Positions 1-5,437 of a stretch of DNA of 5,437 nucleotides are shown piece after piece (positions within the stretch are counted from its first letter, which is position 1; each line of letters starts with the position of its first letter). The stretch covers positions 1 through 5,437 of the forward strand of contig JAHDCE010000333.1 of the NCBI GenBank assembly GCA_020630045.1, read 5' to 3'. The notes under the pieces are model-generated. The model was given only the letters and a program-made list of their open reading frames with translations. It searched no databases and was not told the DNA's origin. Source of the stretch: Saprospiraceae bacterium. GTDB taxonomy: Bacteria; Bacteroidota; Bacteroidia; Chitinophagales; Saprospiraceae. Position numbers and translations under genes: made by a program.

Positions 1-1067
1 CCTTTTCCAAATGACTTAGCTCCTTTGCGTTGGATGATTTCGTAAAATACGGTGGGTCTGTCTTGGACAGTTTTTGTGAATATTTGCAATAGGTACCCTT
101 CGTCATCTCTATCTACTAAGATATTCATTTTTTTCAAAGCGGCAACCTCTTCTTCGATATCTCCTACCCTTTCTAGCAAATCATCGTAATAATTGTCCGG
201 AACATAAAGGAAATCGACTCCGTTTTCTCTCAATTTCCCTACCGTGTCTAATATATCGTTCGTAGCGATTGCGATATGCTGAACGCCTGAACCTCGGTAA
301 AAATCGAGATACTCCTCTATTTGTGACTTCTTGATTCCTTTGGCCGGTTCATTAATCGGGAACTTGACATATCCGTTTCCGTTCGACACCACTTTACTCA
401 TCAATGCGGTGTATTTGGTAGAGATATCTTTGTCATCGAAAGTAATCAGGAGTTTGAATCCTAGGACATCTCGATAAAAGTCGACCCATTTGTTCATGGT
501 TCCCAGCTCGACATTGCCTACACAATGATCTACATATTGTAGACCAACTGATTCGAATTTCTTCGACATCGGCTCACGTGCTTCAAAACCGGGCATAAAT
601 GCTCCTGAATAATTCCCACGTTCCACGAAAGTGTGGATGGTTTCACCATAGGTTTTAATAGCCGCCATTTTCACCTCTCCATCACCGTCCTTGAGCGTTA
701 CGGGTTCGAATGCGGATTCAGCGCCTCTTTCCATTGTGATTTTGTACGACTCTTCTGCGTCATCCACCCAAAGGGCCAGGACTTTCACTCCGTCTCCATG
801 TTCCTTTACATGCTTGGAAACATCATGGTTCGGATCAAAGGCAGAAGTCAATACGAATCGAATTTTCCCTTGCTGAACTACATAAGAGCAGTACTCCCGA
901 CATCCGGTTTCGGGGCCTTTGTAAGCGACCAATTTGAATCCGAATGCGAATTGATAATAGTAGGCGGCCTGCTTGGCATTTCCTACATAAAATTCGATGT
1001 GATCCGTTCCCTTCAAGGGCAACAAATCTTTCTCCGTATCTTTTAATTCTTTTATTAATGTATCCAT
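1..1067 (-). CDS. hppD: 4-hydroxyphenylpyruvate dioxygenase, 3' end cut by window edge
   Basis: This Fe(II)-dependent cytosolic enzyme converts 4-hydroxyphenylpyruvate plus O2 to homogentisate and CO2, the second step of tyrosine breakdown. The frame is open from the ATG at 1067-1065 to the edge, giving 355 full codons; family members are usually about 360-385 residues, so only a short C-terminal piece is missing. Two glyoxalase-fold halves are visible, about residues 17-150 and 175-345. The three expected iron ligands are present: His181 in VDHCVGNV, His264 in GVQHIAIATND and Glu343 in FYEIIQR. FPINEP near residues 236-241 is also typical. The start gives MDTLIKELKDTEKDLLPLKG just before the first conserved segment (DHIEFYVGNA); no strong Shine-Dalgarno is seen. 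It lies 103 bases downstream of hmgA, the next enzyme of the pathway, and no separate promoter was found, so cotranscription is likely (inferred). Identification is secure. Confidence 0.96.
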   Translation of the reverse strand, partial: MDTLIKELKDTEKDLLPLKGTDHIEFYVGNAKQAAYYYQFAFGFKLVAYKGPETGCREYCSYVVQQGKIRFVLTSAFDPNHDVSKHVKEHGDGVKVLALWVDDAEESYKITMERGAESAFEPVTLKDGDGEVKMAAIKTYGETIHTFVERGNYSGAFMPGFEAREPMSKKFESVGLQYVDHCVGNVELGTMNKWVDFYRDVLGFKLLITFDDKDISTKYTALMSKVVSNGNGYVKFPINEPAKGIKKSQIEEYLDFYRGSGVQHIAIATNDILDTVGKLRENGVDFLYVPDNYYDDLLERVGDIEEEVAALKKMNILVDRDDEGYLLQIFTKTVQDRPTVFYEIIQRKGAKSFGK

Positions 1068-1126
1068 TGTATTCTATTTTCTCTTTCCGCCTTCCGGCGA
1101 ATATTAAAAATTCCTTGTTCAATCCA

Positions 1127-1181
1127 TGAGGCACTGCCTCAATTTCCTTTCACATTCAAATCGTTTGGAATCAATGAGGCA
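1127..1181. repeat. Three-copy TGAGGCA/TGCCTCA repeat at the hmgA-hppD junction
   Basis: On the + strand TGAGGCA occurs at 1127-1133, its reverse complement TGCCTCA at 1135-1141, and TGAGGCA again at 1175-1181. The middle copy can pair with either neighbour. With the left one it forms a tight 7-base palindrome around one base. With the right one it forms a longer-loop stem, helped by TTCC (1144-1147) pairing with GGAA (1167-1170). The right copy lies inside the last codons of hmgA. A further small stem, CGCC/GGCG with a four-base loop, sits at 1088-1099 next to the hppD start. No T-run follows any of them on the minus strand, so they do not look like standard terminators. The function is unknown: a degenerate repetitive element or a processing/attenuation site between the two genes. 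Confidence 0.6.
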
Positions 1182-2328
1182 ACCAGCTTTTATAGTAATC
1201 GGGATCTTCGATACCAGCAGCAATCGTCGTCATTTTTAAAGGACGGAAAGTATCTACCATTACAGCAAGTTCGTGTGTAGCTTTAGCTCCGATACTTTTC
1301 TCCACGGTTCCGGGGTGAGGTCCGTGCGGAATACCTCCGGGATGTAATGTAATTTGTCCTTTTTCTACATGTTTCCGGCTCATAAAGTCCCCATCTACAT
1401 AGTACAATACTTCATCACTATCGATATTGGAGTGATTGTATGGTGCAGGAATGGATTCCGGATGGTAATCGTATAATCGAGGACAAAAAGAGCAAATCAC
1501 AAAGCCCTTGGTTCCGAAAGTCTGATGGACCGGAGGTGGCTGATGCACCCTTCCGGTAATCGGTTCAAATTCGTGTATAGAGAAAGCGTAGGGATAAAGG
1601 AATCCGTCCCACCCCACGACATCGAATGGATGATTGAGGTACGTGTAGGGATAAATGATATCCTGTTTTTTAATCATTAGACGGAAGTCTCCTTGCTCAT
1701 CGAACGTTTCCAAGTCTTGCGGTTTGCGAATATCGCGTTCACAAAACGGAGCGTGTTCCATTAATTGGCCATGCTTATTGCGGTACCGGTTCGGTGTTTT
1801 GACCGGACTGGTACTTTCTACGATAAACAAGCGATTGTCGGCGGTATCAAAAGTGATTTGATAAACCGTTCCCCTAGGAATCACCAAATAATCTCCATAT
1901 TCGAATGGAATGTTTCCATACATCGTTTTCAACACTCCCGAACCGACATGAACGAATATTACCTCATCGGCATCCGCATTTTTGTAATAGTATTCGGTCA
2001 TCGAAGCACTAGTAGCCGCCAAGCTGATTTTACAGTCCTGATTTACCAATACCGGTTTGCGGCTTTTGATATAATCTTCTTCCGGTTTTACTTGGAAACC
2101 ACGCAAACTGCGATGTTTGAGCTGCTTGTCTGAAACGACCTTTGGTTCTACTGAAAACGGTTCGGCGACTTGCTTGATTTGGGTGGGAGGGTTACAGTGA
2201 TACAATAGTGAATAAGTATCATCGAAACCTTCGGTGGAGAACAATTCTTCTTTATACAATTCCCCATTGGGTTTTCGGAATTGGACATGGCGTTTAGAAG
2301 GAATCTGTCCTAGCTTATAATAATGCAT
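1171..2328 (-). CDS. hmgA: Homogentisate 1,2-dioxygenase
   Basis: This Fe(II) enzyme opens the ring of homogentisate with O2 to give 4-maleylacetoacetate, the central step of the homogentisate route of tyrosine and phenylalanine catabolism. The 385-residue protein fits the compact form I associate with Bacteroidota; the human and Pseudomonas forms are about 430-445. The N-terminus (KLGQIPSKRHVQFRKPNGELY) and cupin segments with PFEYGDYLVIPRGTVYQI (about 141-158) and HPFDVVGWDG (about 233-242) are typical. Probable iron ligands are His299 and Glu306 in NHSNIDSDEV and His335 in GGIPHGPHPG. The ATG at 2328-2326 gives the expected MHYYKLG start, with a weak purine-rich TCTGGA before it. The protein ends YYKSWLPH; the last three codons and the stop lie in a sequence repeated elsewhere in the window. 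It is first in a likely hmgA-hppD transcript driven from 2411-2441. Identification is secure; ligand assignment is by motif only. Confidence 0.95.
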   Translation of the reverse strand: MHYYKLGQIPSKRHVQFRKPNGELYKEELFSTEGFDDTYSLLYHCNPPTQIKQVAEPFSVEPKVVSDKQLKHRSLRGFQVKPEEDYIKSRKPVLVNQDCKISLAATSASMTEYYYKNADADEVIFVHVGSGVLKTMYGNIPFEYGDYLVIPRGTVYQITFDTADNRLFIVESTSPVKTPNRYRNKHGQLMEHAPFCERDIRKPQDLETFDEQGDFRLMIKKQDIIYPYTYLNHPFDVVGWDGFLYPYAFSIHEFEPITGRVHQPPPVHQTFGTKGFVICSFCPRLYDYHPESIPAPYNHSNIDSDEVLYYVDGDFMSRKHVEKGQITLHPGGIPHGPHPGTVEKSIGAKATHELAVMVDTFRPLKMTTIAAGIEDPDYYKSWLPH

Positions 2329-2410
2329 TCCAGATTGATTTTACTGCGATTGAATCCCAGTCCATAGACAAAGAGACCCAACCACCTTCTGAGAAAAAAT
2401 ATTCCCTCCT

Positions 2411-2441
2411 CAAAGGTAGCGAATCGGATGATAAGGTGAAA
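2411..2441 (-). promoter_or_regulatory. Bacteroidota-type promoter for hmgA-hppD
   Basis: Read on the minus strand, a -33-like TTTC (2441-2438) is followed by 19 bases and then TACCTTTG (2418-2411). The latter fits the Bacteroidota -7 consensus TAnnTTTG, and the spacing fits the usual range. Transcription would begin near 2404, leaving a leader of roughly 75 bases before the hmgA ATG. It sits in the 150-base spacer after obgE, where a new transcript is expected because the gene function changes. No clear operator palindrome and no obvious obgE terminator were found in this spacer. Confidence 0.65.
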
Positions 2442-2478
2442 GGATTTTGTCGGAGAATCAGGTCTCGATTAAGATAAT

Positions 2479-3480
2479 TTATTCAATCCCGGCATTGAGC
2501 ATTTGCCAAAGTTGATCTTTTAGCTCGGTAAGTCCTAGTTGTGCTACGGAAGAAATAAAAACGAAAGGAATGTTGTCCGGTAATTCGGGAGTGATCATTT
2601 CTTTCAATTCATCATCCAACAAATCGGATTTAGTAATCGCCAATAATTTAGGCTTATCCAATAATTCGGCGTTGTATTGTGCCAGTTCGTTGAGTAATAT
2701 CGCATACTCTTTTTTGATATCGTCAGCATCACAAGGAATCATGAATAACAATGTGGCGTTGCGTTCGATATGGCGTAAAAATCGGTGGCCGAGCCCTTTC
2801 CCTTCGTGGGCTTTTTCGATGATTCCCGGAATATCGGCAATGACGAAGGATTGATGACCCCGGTGTTTTACGATACCCAAGTTGGGAACTATTGTGGTGA
2901 ACGGATAAGCGCCTATTTTGGGTTTGGCGGCTGTAACAACAGACAACAATGTGGATTTCCCGGCATTGGGAAACCCTACTAAACCTACATCCGCCAACAC
3001 TTTGAGCTCTAGTATTTTCCACTCTTCTTTTCCGGATTGTCCGGATTGGGCATATCGTGGTATTTGGTTCGTGGCAGATTTAAAGTGAACATTTCCACGA
3101 CCGCCTTTTCCTCCTGATACTAGGATATGGGTATCTCCTTCTTCCATGATTTCGAATGCCACTTCACCGGTTTCCGCATCTTTGGCAACCGTTCCCAGTG
3201 GGACATCCAAAATAATATCCTTGCCGGTGGCTCCGGTTTTTCGACTTTCACCACCATTGTCTCCATGCCCGGCAATGATGTGTTTTCTGTATTTTAAATG
3301 TAGCAATGTCCACATTTGGGGATTGCCCCTGATAATGATGTGACCACCACGACCTCCATCACCTCCATCCGGACCTCCTTTGGGGTTGAGTCGGTCACGC
3401 ATGAAATGTGCCGAACCGTTACCTCCCCGGCCGGAGCGGCAACATATTTTCACGTAGTCTACGAAATTCTGTTCAGCCAT
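2479..3480 (-). CDS. obgE: Obg/CgtA-family GTPase, ribosome assembly
   Basis: Obg is an essential cytosolic GTPase that binds the 50S subunit during maturation and links growth to nucleotide state. The start is taken at the ATG 3480-3478, giving MAEQNFVDYVKI and 333 residues. An in-frame TTG two codons upstream (3486-3484) is less likely because the family begins at about this point. The glycine-rich Obg fold spans about 1-160 (GGPDGGDGGRGG at 35-46, GGKGGRGN at 123-130). The G domain follows: G1 GFPNAGKST 169-177, G2 FTT 194-196, G3 DIPG 216-219, G4 TKSD 283-286 and a G5-like SSVAQLG from 310. G4 has Thr in place of the usual Asn of NKxD. The protein stops soon after the G domain, so the C-terminal OCT domain of longer Obg proteins is absent. 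adk lies 75 bases upstream. Identification is secure. Confidence 0.97.
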   Translation of the reverse strand: MAEQNFVDYVKICCRSGRGGNGSAHFMRDRLNPKGGPDGGDGGRGGHIIIRGNPQMWTLLHLKYRKHIIAGHGDNGGESRKTGATGKDIILDVPLGTVAKDAETGEVAFEIMEEGDTHILVSGGKGGRGNVHFKSATNQIPRYAQSGQSGKEEWKILELKVLADVGLVGFPNAGKSTLLSVVTAAKPKIGAYPFTTIVPNLGIVKHRGHQSFVIADIPGIIEKAHEGKGLGHRFLRHIERNATLLFMIPCDADDIKKEYAILLNELAQYNAELLDKPKLLAITKSDLLDDELKEMITPELPDNIPFVFISSVAQLGLTELKDQLWQMLNAGIE

Positions 3481-3501
3481 ATTCAAAATTTAAAAAGAAA
3501 C

Positions 3502-3529
3502 GCCATTGTACATAATGATATACAATGGC
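3502..3529 (-). terminator. Hairpin with T-rich tail between adk and obgE
   Basis: A perfect 9-base inverted repeat, GCCATTGTA (3502-3510) and TACAATGGC (3521-3529), encloses a 10-base loop. Read in the direction of transcription, it is followed by GTTTCTTTTT just before the obgE start. This resembles a weak intrinsic terminator or attenuator that would let only part of the adk transcript continue into obgE. The stem has only four G-C pairs and the T-run is broken by a C, so it may be leaky or act instead as an RNA processing or stability element. Confidence 0.5.
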
Positions 3530-3555
3530 ATTCCCGCAATAATTCCCCGTAAGGT

Positions 3556-4143
3556 TTATTCTATCGTCGCCTTTACCGATTCGATGCGTTGGCACAATCT
3601 GTCAAATACCTCATCAATGGAACCAATACCATCAACGATGAAAGCTTTGTCTATTTGAGCATAATGTAAGGCTACGGGAATCGTATCTTCCTTATAGACC
3701 TTGATACGATTTTTGATTATTTCTACATCTTGATCATCCGCCCTTCCTGAATCTTTCCCCCTTAATAACAAACGGGTGGTAATTTCCTCGTCCGATACAC
3801 GCAATTCCGTCAATGCGGAAATGGAAGTACCTTTTGACCCTAGGAGTTTATCCAACGCTTCCGCTTGGTTGACTGTCCTAGGAAAACCGTCAAAGATATA
3901 ACCATTCACATCCGGGTTTTCTTCGACCTTATCTCTCAACATACCAATGGTGATGCTATCCGGAACCAGCTCACCCTTTTCGGTGTATTGCTTGGCTTTT
4001 TGCCCTAACAATGTATCATTCTTCATGTGATACCTGAACAAGTCTCCGGTCGAGATATGCAATAGTTCATATTTCTCTACCAATCGGGCCGCTTGGGTTC
4101 CTTTGCCAGAGCCAGGAGGGCCAAATAATATTAAATTGATCAT
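3556..4143 (-). CDS. adk: Adenylate kinase
   Basis: Adenylate kinase is the cytosolic enzyme for ATP + AMP = 2 ADP and sets the cell's adenylate balance. The 195-residue protein starts at the ATG 4143-4141 (MINLILFGPPGSGKGT). The P-loop GPPGSGKGT is at 8-16, the AMP-binding STGDLFR at 31-37 and DGFPRT at 85-90. Arginines of the LID and active site are visible in RLLLRGKDSGRADD (124-137) and at Arg146. The LID is the short type, without the four-residue metal site of Gram-positive enzymes, and total length matches the short-LID class. No Shine-Dalgarno is evident before the ATG. obgE follows after a 75-base spacer with a hairpin; adk next to obg is a recurring arrangement in Bacteroidota (from general knowledge). 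The leader upstream carries an unusual inverted-repeat element. Identification is secure. Confidence 0.98.
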   Translation of the reverse strand: MINLILFGPPGSGKGTQAARLVEKYELLHISTGDLFRYHMKNDTLLGQKAKQYTEKGELVPDSITIGMLRDKVEENPDVNGYIFDGFPRTVNQAEALDKLLGSKGTSISALTELRVSDEEITTRLLLRGKDSGRADDQDVEIIKNRIKVYKEDTIPVALHYAQIDKAFIVDGIGSIDEVFDRLCQRIESVKATIE

Positions 4144-4175
4144 TGTTGGATGACTTAATTATTAATTGTAAGTAA

Positions 4176-4338
4176 TAGATGTTATCACGAAAAATTGAGT
4201 ATAGCCAAACCGTTATTTTGGAAATCCACTTTGTTATTCCCCTTAAACGTAGCTAAGGCTATGCTTTGCGGCGAATGCCTCATTGATTCCCAAAATAACG
4301 ATTTGTCTTTCATACAAAAAATTTCGTGATAACATCTA
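4176..4338. repeat. 163-base nested inverted-repeat element in the adk leader
   Basis: The outer arms are a perfect 17-base inverted repeat: TAGATGTTATCACGAAA (4176-4192) and its complement TTTCGTGATAACATCTA (4322-4338). Inside them a second pair of 21-base arms, 4206-4226 and 4285-4305, matches at 19 of 21 positions, with the core CGTTATTTTGG. The remaining 58-base loop can form further small stems, for example CCTTA/TAAGG at 4241-4245 and 4254-4258. The ends read TA..TA, as they would if a TA target had been duplicated, but TA is itself palindromic so this is weak. There is no coding potential. Candidate explanations are a small non-autonomous mobile element (MITE), a dispersed REP-like repeat, or a structured leader RNA acting on adk. 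Pairing is certain; identity is not known. Confidence 0.8.
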
Positions 4339-4362
4339 ATGAAGTTGGCGAAACAACTTCAT
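4339..4362 (-). promoter_or_regulatory. 9-base-pair hairpin at the predicted 5' end of the adk transcript
   Basis: ATGAAGTTG (4339-4347) and CAACTTCAT (4354-4362) are perfect complements around the loop GCGAAA. The stem abuts the outer arm of the nested repeat (4176-4338) and begins just downstream of the -7-like box at 4367-4374, so it could lie at the extreme 5' end of the adk message. No T-run follows on the minus strand, which argues against an intrinsic terminator for the upstream membrane-protein gene. The same bases spell an eight-codon ORF on the minus strand (4362-4336, MKLFRQLH). Confidence 0.55.
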
Positions 4363-4366
4363 AGCG

Positions 4367-4393
4367 CAAAGGTAATATTACGCTGACAAACAA
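4367..4393 (-). promoter_or_regulatory. Possible Bacteroidota-type promoter for adk
   Basis: On the minus strand TACCTTTG (4374-4367) matches the -7 consensus TAnnTTTG and is identical to the box in front of hmgA. The upstream element is weaker: TTG at 4393-4391 leaves a 16-base spacer, slightly short, and TTTG at 4390-4387 is too close at 12 bases. Transcription would start near 4362 and give a leader of about 220 bases containing the hairpin and the nested repeat. Confidence 0.5.
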
Positions 4394-4419
4394 TAGATGG
4401 TTCAATTGATTAATTCTAA

Positions 4420-5437
4420 TTATGTCGGATTTTCCATTTCTTCAGGATGTCGTTCGCTCTTTTCAGTTAGTACATCCTCATCATCATCTTTCCCATTTAG
4501 TTTGTCTCTAAAGTTTTTAAGGGCATTGATTCCAATATCTTCCCTCACTTGATTCGCCACTACAACGAAGATAGGCGTATTGATTCCCGTGGAAGCTCCT
4601 AGTTCTTGCATCATCATCATATTGATTTTGCCATCATCATCTACCTTGTCGGATGTCAGGAAATCATACACGGAACGAATACCGACTTTGTGAGCTTTGT
4701 CAATATCCCCTTTCATATAGCAAAGAAGTTTGGCTTGACCGATCCAATCCAATAATTGACGTGCTTCGAATGGTGTTCGGATAATTAGTTGTATCAAACT
4801 GGCTTCCGCCAAATTTTGTGCATTATCAATGCCTTCTTCCGCCAATCTTTCCCGATGCATTTGACTCATTCCTTCTACGTGTCTCAAGGACAGTTCATTG
4901 GTATTCACATCGCCTCCGCTGAAAATAACGCGAATCCTTTTTTTCATGTAGCTAAAAAAGTTATCCGGAAGGATACCTGCGATAAAAGCGATGGCCGGCA
5001 AATTGGAACGAAAAGCGTCGGCAGTAACTCCGTCGCCGAAAACATCTACATATTTCGCCATAAAGGCGAAAGACATAGCCACTGCACAAGCGAATAAAAT
5101 CCGGAATCCCGAATTGTAAAAAACAACCGGCGTCAAATCCGCCTTGGACAAGCGGCGAACAATCGAGAAGGCCGACCACAAGTAAGCGCCGGTAAAGGCC
5201 CAGGTCAGAACGGCTAAACTTTGTTTTTGTAAGTATGCATTGTCCTCACCAATAAATGGACCGACAAAGAAGGTGTTTTCTCCAATACGCGGTTTCGTCC
5301 ATTCTTCCGTGGAATTGATGAGGTATCCGAACAAGTCTCCCAAGGAGAAAAACATGGAGCTTAAGGCAATACAAACCAGGGTGAAAAATGCTACGGGAAG
5401 GATATAGTTGGCCGGAGACAACTCCTTTCTTAAATCA
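4420..5437 (-). CDS. Membrane protein of unknown function with helix-hairpin-helix-like domain, 5' end cut by window edge
   Basis: I do not recognise this gene as a named family. The frame stays open to the right edge (codons for DLRKE precede SPANYILPV), so the TTG at 5421-5419 is not a convincing start and the N-terminus lies outside. Counting from that TTG, hydrophobic segments lie at about 6-34, 68-88, 103-122 and, more weakly, 139-158; the first two are separated by a segment with WTKPRIGENTFFVGPFIG. A basic patch (KKRIR, 160-164) then leads into a soluble region at about 178-236. Its LRHVEGMSQMHRERLAEEGI...NLAEASLIQLIIRTPFEARQLLDWIGQAKL pattern (shown in part) resembles helix-hairpin-helix/DUF4332-like modules. 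A second soluble stretch with IFVVVANQVREDIGI follows, then an acidic tail (KDDDEDV). Four Met codons in a row lie at 4620-4609. An inner-membrane protein with a cytoplasmic C-terminal domain is inferred. It is separated from adk by 276 bases. Confidence 0.8.
   Translation of the reverse strand, partial: DLRKELSPANYILPVAFFTLVCIALSSMFFSLGDLFGYLINSTEEWTKPRIGENTFFVGPFIGEDNAYLQKQSLAVLTWAFTGAYLWSAFSIVRRLSKADLTPVVFYNSGFRILFACAVAMSFAFMAKYVDVFGDGVTADAFRSNLPAIAFIAGILPDNFFSYMKKRIRVIFSGGDVNTNELSLRHVEGMSQMHRERLAEEGIDNAQNLAEASLIQLIIRTPFEARQLLDWIGQAKLLCYMKGDIDKAHKVGIRSVYDFLTSDKVDDDGKINMMMMQELGASTGINTPIFVVVANQVREDIGINALKNFRDKLNGKDDDEDVLTEKSERHPEEMENPT

Noticed and set aside
633..1046. 137-residue + strand open frame opposite hppD
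   Set aside because: It lies wholly antisense to a clearly conserved gene, its translation shows no recognisable motif, and it is most simply a shadow of the hppD codons.
1765..2133. 122-residue + strand open frame opposite hmgA
   Set aside because: It is antisense to hmgA across conserved cupin segments, with no promoter, start signal or domain of its own.
2329..2478. Terminator for obgE from the GAGACC/GGTCTC pair
   Set aside because: The six-base arms (about 2373-2378 and 2461-2466) are more than 80 bases apart, span the promoter and lack a T-run, so the pairing is probably chance.
3481..3486. Upstream TTG start for obgE adding two residues
   Set aside because: The ATG at 3480-3478 gives the usual MAE-NFVDYVKI start; TTG is a rarer start and has no better ribosome-binding sequence.
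4176..4338. Integron attC site
   Set aside because: The length is somewhat above the usual range, the arm ends do not match the RYYYAAC/GTTRRRY core sites, and no integrase or cassette arrangement is present.
4339..4362. Intrinsic terminator of the upstream membrane-protein gene
   Set aside because: The stem is good but no T-run follows on the minus strand, and it lies downstream of a likely promoter for adk.
4609..4620. CAT x4 run as a phase-variable microsatellite
   Set aside because: It is a three-base unit encoding four Met residues in frame, so slippage would not shift the frame, and four copies are too few to suggest a switch.
5419..5421. TTG as the true start of the membrane-protein gene
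   Set aside because: The frame stays open through 5437 with plausible coding upstream, so the gene most likely begins outside the window.

Overview
The window reads as ordinary chromosome from a member of the Bacteroidota. The evidence is the protein types (a short Obg without a C-terminal extension, a short-LID adenylate kinase, a compact homogentisate dioxygenase), two copies of the -7 box TACCTTTG, which fits the Bacteroidota consensus TAnnTTTG, and start sites with little or no Shine-Dalgarno sequence. All five genes are on the minus strand, so transcription runs from high to low coordinates. No rRNA, tRNA, CRISPR array, transposase or phage gene was seen.

In the order of transcription: (1) 5437-4420, the 3' part of a gene for an unrecognised membrane protein, with several hydrophobic segments followed by a soluble helical domain that resembles a helix-hairpin-helix module and an acidic tail. 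(2) 4419-4144, a 276-base spacer holding a -7-like promoter, a short perfect hairpin that also spells a mini-ORF, and a 163-base doubly nested inverted-repeat element. (3) adk, adenylate kinase. (4) a 75-base spacer with a hairpin and T-rich tail, a possible attenuator. (5) obgE, the Obg/CgtA ribosome-assembly GTPase. (6) a 150-base spacer with a good Bacteroidota promoter. (7) hmgA, homogentisate 1,2-dioxygenase. (8) a 103-base spacer with three copies of a 7-base inverted or direct repeat. (9) hppD, 4-hydroxyphenylpyruvate dioxygenase, which runs off the left edge about 25-30 codons before its expected end.

Functionally there are two blocks. adk and obgE are housekeeping genes for nucleotide balance and 50S ribosome maturation. 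hmgA and hppD catalyse two consecutive oxygen-dependent steps of tyrosine catabolism (4-hydroxyphenylpyruvate to homogentisate to maleylacetoacetate) and probably form one transcript from the promoter at 2411-2441.

The known genes are conventional. The unexplained parts are the nested inverted-repeat element in front of adk, a 15-base sequence it shares with the hmgA stop-codon region, and the uncharacterised membrane protein. I found no convincing evidence for a new multi-gene system.
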